DNA from: Alentia gelatinosa
Taxonomy: Eukaryota; Annelida; Polychaeta; Phyllodocida; Polynoidae
DNA length: 64,000 nucleotides
Assembly (NCBI GenBank): GCA_950022655.1
Contig: OX465584.1
Span: 45,924,723-45,988,722, forward strand
Reading direction: 5' to 3'
The notes under the pieces are model-generated. The model worked only from the letters and a program-made list of their open reading frames with translations. It did no database searches and was not told where the DNA came from. Below, in pieces: positions 1 to 10,088 of the stretch. Within the stretch, counting starts at the first letter, position 1. Each line of letters starts with the position of its first letter. Both the position numbers and the translations under genes were made by a program.

Positions 1-1321
1 ACCATTTCTGCCAGGGAGTCAACATTTTTAGTTAAACAATGAGGCAGACTCCCATATTTGTGTTCAACAACAAGACGTTATAATGAAATGCATTCATATC
101 ATATCACAAGAAATCAGCTTAGTTCTACTACTATAGTAATGATTAACGAACAAGGTAACTATGATTGTATCACTCCCTGGAGTTTAGTGTATATAATTAC
201 AGTCCTGTTTCTCTACTGGGATATGGGTGAGCACCCTTCCTCAGTCTGAGAGACTGATATAGAGGGAGATAACAATGGACAAACACTAGTGTTTGTCTTC
301 AACATTAATGAATTAAGAGCATTTATTACAACATCAAGTGCTACAAAACGCCTCTGTTGCTGCTTATTTCAATAAGATTACCATATTTATGGAAGAGCAC
401 TATGAGCAATGAGAACACTTCATTGAGAACTCTACATTGAGTACTTGAAGGGGTTCTGCATTTAAAAATTGGGACTTTGTCTTCCTTCTGTAGTGCCACA
501 CCATGGGTTGATCCCCACATACCAAGGATCAACACACCATACCAGACTATAACAAATTGCCAGAACGTCTGTATATGCATGTCAATGATACTGCTACAAG
601 AAACAGTGAATGCTGCGTGGAAACCCCTATTTGACATATGTATACACCTGGCATATATAGGTATGATTTTGCGTAGACATATATAACGTCCATGTTGCAG
701 TCATATATACGTCATATACACGCCTGATTCTGTTGCATTTATGCCACTATCCAATAATTCTGATATCTGCAACTAGGGGGCACCGCCGTTGTTTTTATTT
801 CATTTGCCATTATTCATTAAGTCCTTGGTATATGATAAATCCAATGTTATATTATCAAATTTGATTATAATTTTTTATTATCAGTATACATACATGTATA
901 TTATTAGGTTCTGGGTAGTCAAGCTTTAGCTTTATGATTGATTAGGCCACTCAAAAAAACTTGTTTCTCATCACCAAGCCATAAAAAATATGACGAGGGG
1001 GCTTTTGTTTTGCTGGATCAGAGATGGCTTTTGAGGTGTCATAAAATGGACTTCAGACAAACTTATTTAGGTCATATCTTGCACTCTCACTCTAATATTT
1101 CATTTATTTTACTGTGTGTAATTGTATTAGATGTTTATTATAACCCTATGTAAGCGGCCACCCCATGTAAGTGGACACCCCGTGTTAAGACAGTTATTTC
1201 GGTACAAAATGTCATTTACTTTTTCCTTTATTCTCATTGTTAAGTATTTTTTAATGAAGGGAATATTGTGGCGATACAGCCATTCTTCCACTCAGGGAGT
1301 CATATATACCCCTCTACTCCT
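1..1321. other. Intergenic, no gene recognised
   Basis: No coding exon is recognisable. Only short chance reading frames occur. The one structured item is a dispersed repeat at about 940-1105, listed separately. Confidence 0.6.
940..1105 (+). repeat. Dispersed repeat, copy 1
   Basis: About 160 bp starting at the GGCCACTCAAAAAAACTTG stretch and running to the CACTCTCACTCTAATA stretch. The same sequence appears in inverted orientation at 23597-23760, and a truncated copy of its first 40 bases is at 22597-22636. No coding capacity and no clear family. Three copies in 64 kb imply a multi-copy element. Confidence 0.75.
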
Positions 1322-1452
1322 CATTCTAATGACGGGTGTTTAGCCGAATGAGCAGCTGGTACCAGTCTTTGGTATAACCTGACCAGGGTTTGAACCCATG
1401 ACCTCCCATGCTTGAGGCGAACACCCCTACCACTTGGCCACCGAGCTTCTCC
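1322..1452 (-). mobile_element. tRNA-derived SINE
   Basis: Read on the minus strand, this begins GGAGAAGCTCGGTGGCCAAG, a tRNA-like 5' half with an A-box region (GGTGGCCAAGTGGTAGGGG). A B-box-like GGGTTCAAACCCTGG follows about 45 bases later. That spacing matches a tRNA-derived pol III promoter. The bases beyond the B box (TACCAAAGACTGGTACC and onward) do not close a tRNA acceptor stem, so this is a SINE head rather than a working tRNA gene. SINE-type heads of this kind are common in invertebrate genomes. Confidence 0.65.
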
Positions 1453-1849
1453 AAAATTTTGACAAATGACTGAATGTAACTGGGTTTGTTCTAAGTTAAA
1501 GAAGAAAGCCTTATTGAAAAAAGGCAACATAATTTTAACCTCCCCTGTGATTTTACTTTATGGCAAAATCTTTTTTAGGGTATTCCAAGGGGGGGGGGCA
1601 ATTTTTGGGAGTAATCCCATGGGGGCAACTTTTTTTTTACCATTTAGCGTTGAAACACCTGCCCCCCCCCCCCTCCTGTTCATAATTAATGAATGTTCCC
1701 TAAGGGCGCTGTGTCATACCATATTGGATTGTGTCAGACAGATGTGTCAGAAGGGGGTGTCCACTGCTATGACAAAACCTCAAAACGTTTGATTCTGTAT
1801 AGGAAGGCTTGTGAAAAGGATTGTCAGAGTGTCACAGTGGACACCCCCA
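1453..1849. other. Intergenic with poly-G and poly-C runs
   Basis: No gene seen. It contains a run of nine or more G near 1590 and a C run near 1662-1675, both liable to sequencing-length error. Confidence 0.5.
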
Positions 1850-2253
1850 TTAAGGCTGAGGACCCACTGCTTCCAACACACTCCGACACAGCTATAATAA
1901 GCCTATGGAATACATTTTCAAATCGCATCCTTGTTGAAAGTGTCGTGTGGCAGTGTGTCAGAATGGGTTTTGCAGAAATAAAAAGGTGACCACGGTACCG
2001 ACACACACCACAACATAAGAGGTGCTTCCGCCACACTCCAACACGGTCTAGTTCACACGATAACTCGAATATGTTCTATCTTGTTTTGCACTTGTGTTGG
2101 GAACATGTCCGAGTGTGTCGGAAGCCGTGTCGGAGCAGCAGGCGCAGTGCTACAATAGACACTTCCGTTCCGACAGAAAACATCATTTTCTGTCGGAAGC
2201 ATGTTGGAACAGTTGTCATAGTGTGTAGGAAGCTCAGTGGGTGCCAGGCTTAA
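1850..2253. mobile_element. TTAA-flanked inverted-repeat element (MITE), piggyBac-like
   Basis: The ends are inverted copies about 40 bp long. The left reads TTAAGGCTGAGGACCCACTG and the reverse complement of the right reads TTAAGCCTGGCACCCACTGA; both continue into CTTCC.ACACACT..GACA. TTAA flanks both sides (1850-1853 and 2250-2253), the target duplication used by piggyBac-type transposons. The 396-bp interior has no transposase and carries many TCGGAAG/CTTCCGACAC motifs. A perfect hairpin sits at 2179-2205 (CCGACAGAAAA, loop CATCA). The piggyBac assignment rests on the TTAA alone. Confidence 0.7.
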
Positions 2254-3101
2254 TACATGTACTCACAAGATCGAAGTGTAAACGTAAACGTAAAGTGTAA
2301 ATTATTTTAACCTACAGAAGTCGATACTCATAACCGTTGAAACTGACATACTGGACACCAAATCATCTTTATACAATCTTAGAGACATAAGTCGCTAATG
2401 TTTATTTTGGAAATTAATCCGACAGCCTAGAGAAAACACCCGCAGTCGAGAACATGGACATGTAGATCGGTCTCAGACCAATTTCAAGATTGCATTGAAT
2501 ATAAATTTGATTTATGTAAGCACAACAGAGTCAGTGAATTTATTTTATATAGAATCTGTCATACTTCAAGAAACGCCCACCACCACCTGTATTCCACAAT
2601 GCCACGGTATTGAAAAAGTCAAATTGTTATCTATGAACCTCTGGGTGACACAAAGAGCCCAAAATGTTGTAATACCTTATCCATCTAATCTATGATGTAA
2701 CACCTTCTATCTGTATCTAAACAATCTTACACGGATGTTATCTAAGCAGCAAAACTGTTCTCAATATTTTGTATAACTACATTTGCATGTAGGCCTAGGC
2801 ACAGAGGTGCCTTATTCTATTATAATCATTCCCATATGATATAAGAAAGCAGGTTCAAATTGTGTTCAATATCGTCCTATGACCTGCCTATAGCCATTTT
2901 AAGCCCATCTCCTGGGCGAAGTCATTTCCAAAGGGTCTGATGAAACTGTAGAGCGGAAGATAGGGGTAGTTTTTTCACCTAATGATAAACTCCAGTTTGA
3001 TAAGTCTTAAACAGTATTTTTGTTGCACATATCCACGTATACGGATGCAAGGATTCAGGAATTTTGCAATAACGTTTTAAAAACTTTATACCCTCCCCAA
3101 G
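2254..3101. other. Intergenic, nothing recognised
   Basis: AT-rich sequence with no convincing exon, RNA gene or structured repeat. Confidence 0.5.
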
Positions 3102-3152
3102 GTTTGTTTGTTTGTTTGGGTAGTTTAACGTCCAATTAGTTCAATTAGACTT
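3102..3152 (-). repeat. SINE 3' tail (GGACGTTAAAC type)
   Basis: On the minus strand this reads AAGTCTAATTGAACTAATTG followed by GACGTTAAACTACCCAAAC and a CAAA-repeat tail. It matches 39541-39600 almost base for base and shares its core with 40275-40313 and with the end of the SINE at 29546-29874. Confidence 0.7.
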
Positions 3153-3230
3153 CCTCCCCAAGGAGCCGTCATTCCGTAGTGTAATCGGAAACAAATAATA
3201 TCATTTAAAACCAAGATAGAAAGTCACATG

Positions 3231-3966
3231 TAAGGCCCGGCATCCTCCTACTATGATAGAAGTTTAGACCTATCGATATGGCTCCGATACAAAAAAAGTA
3301 GAAGTTGGAGACTTATCCGGAAAGTCCATGGACAAATTTTTAGACATGCCACTTCACCAAGCATCATAATTGGTTCTCCTGTAAAAAAGGAGATCATGGT
3401 CCCGATATGCCCCACGATACAAGCAGGGTACAAGTGCATATCTTGAGGTGTTATTTCCATTGTTAGATATAAGATAAACTATAATTCACGAAATATCGCA
3501 TTGATAATATTTACCAGTACACATAAAACAACATTGTATTTTTTCAGGCACTAAAAGCTCTGTTACTAGTCAAACCAAGAAAGTGTTTATTTGAGACACT
3601 TAGACCTAATTAGAAATCACCAAATTTGTAATGCATAAGAACATATGTATCGCCTATACGATTCGAAAATTTCATAATTTTCTGATCAGTATCTCACAGG
3701 TGAGACTGATTTTGTGAAAGAATACTCTACGATGCTCCACATTAGCCACCGCCATTTCAACATTTTGAAATTTTATAGAGATCCAACAATATGGGTTCTT
3801 CATCGGAACGAAATTGTAGACCATTTTAATTGAAGCCTAATCACAGAGACGTTGTCAGCTGCCCCGATGAGATTTCACCTTCCAGACGAATTTCGATTTC
3901 GTATCGGAAGATGCATCGTAGGGCATACCGAAGTGTATCGGGAGCCCAGTGGACGCCAGCCCTTAA
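3231..3966. mobile_element. Probable inverted-repeat element related to the TTAA family
   Basis: The left end reads TAAGGCCCGGCATCC. The reverse complement of the right end reads TTAAGGGCTGGCGTCCACTG and continues to GGGCTCCCGATAC; a GGCTCCGATAC motif also lies inside the left end. TTAA is kept on the right (3963-3966) and altered to GTAA on the left. The interior shows no transposase. The arms are more diverged than in the 1850-2253 element, so the call is tentative. Confidence 0.45.
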
Positions 3967-4198
3967 CATAAAGGGAAAATGTCTACCAAAACCTTGCGTA
4001 AAGTACATTAAGGAGGCTTTGTTCTAAGACAGTCGACAAATTAAGCACTCTGAGGAGTCGATTCTATTTAGGGTTGCTATATTTTTTTTCATAAAATTGT
4101 CATTTTTACCCTGATATACATTATATCCAAGTTTTCCGTATTTCGTTCCACATTACATTGGAAATCACCCATAAGGTGTCAGGGATGGCTTAATTATC

Positions 4199-6004
4199 TC
4201 ATTCTTTTCGAACATTTCTACCGTAAAAACTATTCACATAGAAGGTTCTTGTGTCTGGACAATACTGAAAATGTCTCTTATTAAGCCAATGGACAAACCC
4301 AGGGAAAATGAGGCCAACTCTGTGCTCGCACGTAAGCGCTATACTAAGGCGTTGCACGTAGCAGATCGTCATTTCGTTCTCCATATTTACACTTAATATG
4401 TTACTGAATCTGGCAATGAGGAAATTCAGAAGCAGAATGGAGACAATGAAGACATAAAGTATGTGGTAATAACGGATGGAGGTTGTTTCTGAGAGAGGTA
4501 GGTCATTGAAGTCCACAATGTTGACCATGACGAGGAAACCGCGGTAGAAGGTGTGCTCGTCCGTGCTGACTTCAGGACCACACGGTCCAGAGAGTGTTTG
4601 TATCTTCAGAGCATTCATCGTGAAGGACATGGGAATTACAAACAAGCTGAAGATCACCACGAAACCGAGTACTTCTGAGAATAGGCGTTCAATACTGATT
4701 ACCATTGGTCCGATCCAGGGTAATAACTGCAAGAAAAATAATATGGTCCACAATGAGGACAATCCCAAGGTAGCGTAACCGAAGTTAGACAGGCCCTCAT
4801 TGTCTGATATTACTCCGGTCAACAAGAGTAATGCAGAAATAGCTGTTATTATTTGTGAAACGCGAAATCTGTCCATATTGGTTAGGAGTGACTTTTTCCC
4901 ATTCGGTGTTCGAGTGTACATCTTAAATAAATTTTGTCTCCACTGGAAAATATACTCTCCAATATCAAAAACGATGATAAGTAGTGACAAGGACGCTATG
5001 ACACATCGCATAATGTACGTCAGGGCTTCTGAGAGCACGTAGCCTGATCTTGCATACGAGGTCACCACGCAGTCCGACTCGTTGGCAGACAGATTTCCAT
5101 TGAGCAATCTCCTGATGTCTTCCCTCTCATTGACCTCAAGGAGTCCGCCAGTGGAATCCAAAGAAACTAATAGCAGGCACCAAAGTATTCGGATCACAAA
5201 CCACATTATCATCAGGGGTCTCATTGCCTTCAGCTTTATATCACACCATATTCTCATAGGAGGCCAAGATAACGTGCGCTTACATGCTGGATCACTAAGG
5301 AATTTTTTATCGAAATGTACAATATAGCATAATGGTGATTTCATGTGTCGGCTTTTCGGCAGTTCGTATGACTCATACTCCGTTATGTCAAAATTAAGTA
5401 TTTCAAACACTCCATGTTGCTTGGTCTTAACAAGGTACACATCTTTCGTCATTAGAATCTCATTGAAGAGTTCAAAATTCCCCAGATGAATTGCCAACTC
5501 CAAAGGCCGATACCCATGAACGTTCTCTTGTAAAAGCAATTCACGGAGGTTTTCGGTGGACAAAAGAGCTCTTAATTTCCGAAATGTGTTCAGAAAGCAT
5601 TTATAGTCTTTCATAAAGGAGCCCATCTTCACTAGTCCGTGTATAACATTGTCTTGATAAGTATCCCTCTGGAGTACATCAACTCCTCGTTTGATACACA
5701 GCTCTGCAATCTTCTCCGCTCCATAGCTGGCAGCCATGCACCAGACGTTATGGTACGCCACCGACCTTATCGAAGATAACCTCAACCCTCTGAGTCCCTC
5801 CGCCTCCAGTGAAATGCATAGGTGACCGTCCAGGATCTCATTCTGCCGGACCATGCTGAATTGGGCCAGGTGTTTCTCGACCGTCTCCACATCATCAATT
5901 AATAGAGAATCAAGCAGAAAGTTGAGATCCTCGGGCGTCAGGCATGCGCCATATCTTCTCGGACAGGGCTTTCTCTCCATGTCGATTTTCATCTCCGTGT
6001 TCAA
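4199..6004 (-). CDS. TRP-family ion channel-like protein, intronless
   Basis: A 601-residue single-exon reading frame. Residues about 85-200 look like degenerate ankyrin repeats (NVWCMAASYGAEKIAELCI; GYRPLELAIHLGNFELFNEI). Six hydrophobic segments follow near 260-282, 325-350, 382-400, 410-430, 440-466 and 512-531. Asn-x-Ser sites at about 304 and 308 lie in the S1-S2 loop. A pore-like stretch (GFLVMVNIVDFNDLP) precedes the last segment, which ends LLNFLIARFSNI, resembling the LLNxLIAxF pattern of TRP channel S6. That order (ankyrin, six helices, pore between S5 and S6) points to a membrane cation channel closest in plan to TRPV/TRPA/TRPC types. The subfamily cannot be fixed by eye. A TGA stands in frame 36 bases before the ATG, supporting this start. 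The lack of introns beside intron-rich neighbours suggests a retrocopy or an expanded intronless family. Confidence 0.75.
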   Translation of the reverse strand: MNTEMKIDMERKPCPRRYGACLTPEDLNFLLDSLLIDDVETVEKHLAQFSMVRQNEILDGHLCISLEAEGLRGLRLSSIRSVAYHNVWCMAASYGAEKIAELCIKRGVDVLQRDTYQDNVIHGLVKMGSFMKDYKCFLNTFRKLRALLSTENLRELLLQENVHGYRPLELAIHLGNFELFNEILMTKDVYLVKTKQHGVFEILNFDITEYESYELPKSRHMKSPLCYIVHFDKKFLSDPACKRTLSWPPMRIWCDIKLKAMRPLMIMWFVIRILWCLLLVSLDSTGGLLEVNEREDIRRLLNGNLSANESDCVVTSYARSGYVLSEALTYIMRCVIASLSLLIIVFDIGEYIFQWRQNLFKMYTRTPNGKKSLLTNMDRFRVSQIITAISALLLLTGVISDNEGLSNFGYATLGLSSLWTILFFLQLLPWIGPMVISIERLFSEVLGFVVIFSLFVIPMSFTMNALKIQTLSGPCGPEVSTDEHTFYRGFLVMVNIVDFNDLPLSETTSIRYYHILYVFIVSILLLNFLIARFSNILSVNMENEMTICYVQRLSIALTCEHRVGLIFPGFVHWLNKRHFQYCPDTRTFYVNSFYGRNVRKE

Positions 6005-9000
6005 GACGGAATACAGCGCCCCTCGTGGTTCTCAGTCCTGACTGGAAACTTCTCTGAAGAAAATGCCCTTGTATTGGGCTTGGACTCAACAGCATAGTCC
6101 AGATGTGTCGATCCGTGTTATCCAAACAACGCCTGGCAATCCGGCAAACACCAAGGAACACCGTATACCAGGTAAATATTTGACCTGGCAATTTATATGG
6201 CTAGATCCGATTTCATTTTCAATTAACTACCGCTTTCATTTCCCATGGCGTTGACCGCCCCATGAAGTGTTCTGTATTGCGTAATTCAACAAACACCATA
6301 TGGAGTACTCGTTACATATGGCAGATGGCGGGGGGGTCCTCGGTTTTCGTAGGAGGGGGTCAACTTTGTTTTGTATTTCCATTGCAGGGGCCTACTTTAT
6401 TTCTGGTACTCCTGTGGTGCCAACGTTTTGTTTTTGTTTTCTTTTATGGGTGGTTTTGTATAACCGAGGAGGTAACTTTATTTGTCGATTCATGTTGAAA
6501 AAATTGTGCCCCCTGGCGTAAATAATGAATACTCCCTACTATAATCTCCCTAAATGCTCCGTTCCACTGTTGCAACACCATCATCGTACACGTTTGTGCA
6601 CCCAAGCACACCTTATTAATTGTATTTCATGACACCGATTACGATAGATAGGTCGCCTGAATCACCAGAAAACCCATGTGTATGCCCCGCTGATGCTATG
6701 TGACCATCGCATAATCTGCAAACATGTATGTGCTACTCCATTTCTTGAGATTTTCTATCTACTGAAGAAAATCAGTAGGCGAAGTCGTCATGTGTCTTGT
6801 TGGGTCTTGTTGGGTCTTGTTGTATATAACAGCCTATATGTGTTTCATTCTTGAAACCAGCATTACTAAATTTTGTTACCATTATGTGGAACTAAGCTTT
6901 TCAGAATCATATGACCTGACAATTCCATAATAGAAAACTATAAGAATGAAGTATAAAGACGAGATATTGCATATGAATGTTCAATTGTTTGTCCTGTCCT
7001 GCCTGTCTGTATGATGAGATGCAGTGTATATATGATTCACCCTGCAATGAAAACCTGCCAGAGGGCAGATTGCATGTTGTACCGCGCCCTTCTTGAGTGA
7101 ATAAATAAAATTTGGTTTTTTTTAATCTGTTGGACTTGTATCTGGAAGAATGCCAATTGACCGGCAAATGTACACCATCTATAGATTAAACTGATTTAAA
7201 AAAGGCCTCACTATACATATCAATCACAAATTACTTCTATCACCAATTGGATGTTTCTAGGATTCTATCGACCGAGTAGTACTCAATATATTGAAATGAA
7301 CACGTTTTCTTTTAATTAAAAAGGGTTAGCTTCATGTTGAACATGTTAAATAACAGTTTTAATTTCTATGATGTGTGCCACCTATCATCTTGAAGTGTTA
7401 GAATGTAGACCCAGGCTTGTTACCTAAGACCTCAGACCGCCGTTTTCACAGCATGCTTTGCTATCACACCTGCTGAGACTTAGCATCAGCGGGGAGGCTG
7501 TCGAGTGCGCTAAGTATTGACTGTAGTGGACCCAACCTGGCCGTCGTATTGGCATATAAGGTGTAGCATATAGGCCTTTTCTACACGAGCTTACCATAAC
7601 ATTGCGACGAATCTATCATACATAACGAAAACAGATATCACGATGTGCCGTGCGACACGTTGTATCTATCATCACAATAATTCGCAAGCCCGAACCACTG
7701 ACCAGTGGGATTGAGTGCAATGGCTGCCATAGTTTTTATTGGTTTTCATGGTTTCTGTTACCTTCCATTGTCTTGCTGCGTTCGCATCATATCAGTGGAA
7801 CCAGAAGTAAAAGCGATCATTACTTAAGATCCCTGCCACACTCCCCAAGCCACCAATTTGTTTTAGTACTGTTTCCCACAACAGCATGTTAGAATTACAG
7901 AATATATGCAGCAAAATGATTAAGAATATTGTTCATCCAGCAGCAATTTGAACCTGCAAACTACTTGTACAAATACTGATATGAAATCCAAGGCATAAGC
8001 CCTACTGTGTACCGTCTATCTTTGCAGATTTTATATAAGATATGACATAAGCCGTTACATATAAAAAAAATAAAGGCTATACGTTTGATGTGATTACAGC
8101 GCAGGTAAACTGCGCTGTAAAAACAGCAGGATAAATGCATGCTGGCGCGTAAAAAGAAATAATCAATTAGCCAAGGGGTCATATATTCTTTGGCCCTGTC
8201 CAATTCTGGACACCTTAATGTTTTCCACAAACATCCGAAAGAGATTGAACAGCAAGCCAATATCTGATGGTGTATATAATATAAACGATGTTGTTACAAT
8301 GCATTGGGACATTATAGTGGATATCTTTTGTGTGGCGTATATGTATTCATTTCGCCGAGCGTGAATTGTGTTTGAGCTGGCGCGCTACAAGGCTCTATGT
8401 TTTTATAAGCCATGCGTCCAAGTAATAAACTTTGAGTTACATAAATGTATAAAACCTGCTCATGTTTCCGTCGCATGAGAGGATGCGATAGCTCTGCTCT
8501 GAGCTCTTTTCCAATCATCTGATTTTAAGTATTTCTACATATAACAGCTACCCCTATGGACAGATTCCATGCGGTTAAATATGCTTTCAAAAGAATAGTA
8601 CTCCTCTCCCAACTAGATATTGCGATATGTATATCTTTGCCTGCATTATCTATCATTCCAAGTATCTCGCCCCTTTCTTGAACTTGGCTTCGACAATCAA
8701 AATGTTGTTATAGTCACTTGGGTCATTTTACTTGATAGGAGTGGTTATGAATTATAAAGTGGAACTTATTAGACATGGAACAATTTTGTTACATTGAAAG
8801 TATTATATCAGCGAGGTGTTTTTGATACAGAGATCGATGGTGACTACGATTAGGAACTACCTCAGCGATACCAACTAGGATGTGCATGACTGTTTTTTAA
8901 ACGTGGTCATCAAAAACCCTAGACATCTGTCGAAGTGATCATATCATTTCTCCGTTTGGATGGGAAGACATTTTGTTATGTATGATCCATTGTACAGAAG

Positions 9001-10088
9001 AATGGATCGGAAAAAGGTAAAAGTTAACTCCTTTTCAAAAAATTAAATTTACGATTTTTCAGTTATCGCCCTGTAAGACCGTCCTCAATAAAGACTGATC
9101 AATTTAGGTAACAAGAATGGAACAAAGACAACGAAAGGATCAAATTTTCTATCGTTCCGAGATTTCAGAACACCTCTATGTTATGATGTTAATTTGATCA
9201 GAAAGACTGGTAATCAGAGGGTCCCGAGTTCGAACTCCAGACCGGATTTCATTAGTTTTATCTACTAAGTGATCTCTTTCGTAGTATCTCAATTGTTATA
9301 TGGACCGAAGAATTGTTTTTTAATATATACATAATAGTAATTTAGTGGTTTTGCAGGCTACCAGCTTCACTAAGGACAGCTCTAGAGGTGTCCTATAGAA
9401 GGAAAATACATGGAGCTCAAGGACGATGTGGGTCAGAATGTTTTACATTTATTAAACATTTTACATTGACAAGAAAATAATGTCTATTATTCGGTCTTAA
9501 CCAATTACAATGCTTGTCTGAACAACGAGAACAATATTAAGACTCTCCTGGGATCATAGAAGAAGAATTCCTTCAGCTTTCAATGGGCCCCTGATAACAA
9601 GAGAAGAACAACAATATCAAACCGCTTTTGTGAAAAGGGCCAATTATATATGGCATGGCATTCACACGTATGCCAAGCTGTTCAGCGCTTGCACCAGTTA
9701 CTCGTGATGTACCTGCAAGGAGCTGTTCATACAGGGAATGGTAGTGAGTAAGTCAATTCCCAGTATTTCTTCTTGTTTATATCGACTTGAAAGAAAACGA
9801 ACGATCCTATATTCTTTAAACATCTTTATGCCATTGATAAATACCCGTAGAATGCTAGATTACAGTATTCTTTCAGCCATAATTGTGTATAAGCGAAATT
9901 TCACTAGCATACATCACACACCCGTAAGCACCCATTTAACTTAAAAAAAAAGGTAACACTAATTAATTCAATAAATTAGAGATTATCAACACAACATAGA
10001 TATGTGTGTGCGTCCGGAGTAAATACTGTTGTCCTGAGTAAGCGGTCTTTGTTACTGTCTATGTTTAATGAGAAGTCGGTATATTGCA
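6005..10088. other. Intergenic, no gene recognised
   Basis: About 4 kb between the 5' end of the TRP-like gene and the 3' end of CRY-DASH, made of AT-rich sequence and short chance frames. A TTGGGTCTTG motif is repeated near 6797-6820. A tRNA-like B-box remnant lies near 9205-9247. The 3' untranslated region of CRY-DASH must lie just below 10089, but its end is not visible. Confidence 0.5.
9200..9247 (+). repeat. tRNA-like remnant, possible SINE piece
   Basis: TCAGAGGGTCCCGAGTTCGA followed by ACTCC resembles the variable region and B box of a tRNA. No acceptable A box, anticodon stem or acceptor stem is found upstream. It is probably a decayed SINE head. Confidence 0.3.

Noticed and set aside
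9200..9247. A functional tRNA gene
   Set aside because: Only the B-box half is present; no cloverleaf can be closed.
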